DNA from: Pedobacter foliorum
GTDB lineage: Bacteria > Bacteroidota > Bacteroidia > Sphingobacteriales > Sphingobacteriaceae
Direction: 5' to 3'
NCBI RefSeq assembly: GCF_013266735.1
Contig: NZ_JABSNU010000013.1
Coordinates: 1-64,000 of the forward strand
Length of the DNA: 64,000 nucleotides
The position numbers and the translations under genes were made by a program. This document shows positions 63,624-64,000 of the stretch, piece by piece; the stretch's first letter is position 1; every line of letters starts with the position of its first letter. Under the pieces are notes generated by a model, which did no database searches, had not been told where the DNA came from, and worked only from the letters and a program-made list of their open reading frames with translations.

Positions 63624-64000
63624 ATGATGAAAAATGAAAACACAAACCCGACTCCAGCCTGGATTTTATTTGAAAAAAAATCTGAATTGGCCTTTTTAAA
63701 TCTCCAGCAACGCTTGACAGATATGAAAGTCGGCGTTCCACTTGAAACTCTGAATGCTGCTTTGGTTTTAATTCAGAGCGATCTACAGGTATTGGATAAT
63801 TCATTTGCCGAGTTGGCTGACTTGTCTGATAGTTTCCGGATCGTATTTTTTAAACAGATTCGACCGAAATTTGTAGCCCTTTGGTTATTTTATCTGGAAC
63901 GTTATCACCTGATTTTGGGTAAGCCGCTCGGCACTAAGGAAGCAATCAGGTCTTTTTATGAATTAGAATTGAGGCAGCTTGATTTTTTTCTGAAACGCTA
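63624..64000 (+). CDS. rteC: RteC-family regulator (partial at window end)
   Basis: A reading frame of 125 codons that runs off the window. ATG codons occur at 63624 and 63627. VFFKQIRPKFVALWLFYLER followed by YHL, then RSFYELELRQLDFFLKR, are characteristic of RteC. In CTnDOT, RteC activates the excision operon in response to RteB, linking this area to an integrative conjugative element. The C-terminal part lies outside the window. Confidence 0.85.
   Translation, partial: MMKNENTNPTPAWILFEKKSELAFLNLQQRLTDMKVGVPLETLNAALVLIQSDLQVLDNSFAELADLSDSFRIVFFKQIRPKFVALWLFYLERYHLILGKPLGTKEAIRSFYELELRQLDFFLKR

Overview
The window reads as a Bacteroidota chromosome, most likely a Sphingobacteriaceae (Pedobacter-like) organism. 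This is inferred from SusC/SusD-like proteins, a CTnDOT-type conjugation operon with an RteC-type regulator, DUF4369-TlpA proteins, LytTR two-component genes, and moderately AT-rich DNA whose genes mostly lack strong Shine-Dalgarno sites. Species-level placement is not possible from the sequence alone.

Layout. (1) 1-9.0 kb: a plus-strand glycan-degradation cluster (GH2, TAT-exported metallophosphoesterase, GH101 endo-alpha-N-acetylgalactosaminidase, GH29 fucosidase), consistent with dismantling mucin-type O-glycans. (2) 9.0-12.2 kb: a small island with a VapBC-type pair and an AbiEi/AbiEii-type pair. It is flanked by two diverged direct copies of a hairpin + 38-codon minus-strand ORF + terminator unit. 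(3) 12.2-31 kb: ordinary chromosomal genes, including a sialidase-fold protein, a CE15-like esterase, LemA/DUF2207, a DHFR-like protein, an OmpR-type two-component pair, a universal stress protein, bestrophin, HxlR/DsbA, a putative glycosidase, a methyltransferase, DUF808, a lipoprotein, YdeI and TlpA. The stretch ends in a chimeric gene scar. (4) 31.2-43.1 kb: a minus-strand CTnDOT-like conjugation operon (traE, F, G, three TraI-like genes, J, K, L-like, M). No traN, traO, relaxase or integrase is visible here. (5) 43.7-51.3 kb: a DUF234-type ATPase, a LytS/LytTR two-component pair split by a previously uncalled 53-codon ORF that looks like a Ser/Thr-rich RiPP precursor, and a full-length LanB-type lantibiotic dehydratase. 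(6) 51.6-61.8 kb: a plus-strand run (GNAT, membrane-LuxR, Crp-like, MauE/DoxX, DUF6520-like peptide, membrane-anchored protein) converging on a minus-strand susC-susD-tlpA operon. (7) 62-64 kb: an XRE regulator, decayed gene fragments, and the 5' part of rteC behind a long leader hairpin.

How parts may work together. The tra operon and rteC suggest that roughly 31-64 kb belongs to, or derives from, an integrative conjugative element, with the lanthipeptide-like locus and the SusCD/redox locus as cargo; this is inference. The strongest candidate for something undescribed is the LanB locus. Its putative precursor has no Cys, and neither LanC nor a dedicated exporter is visible within the window, so it may make a dehydrated but unlinked peptide. 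The peptide gene lies between the sensor and regulator genes, raising the possibility of a peptide-linked regulatory circuit.
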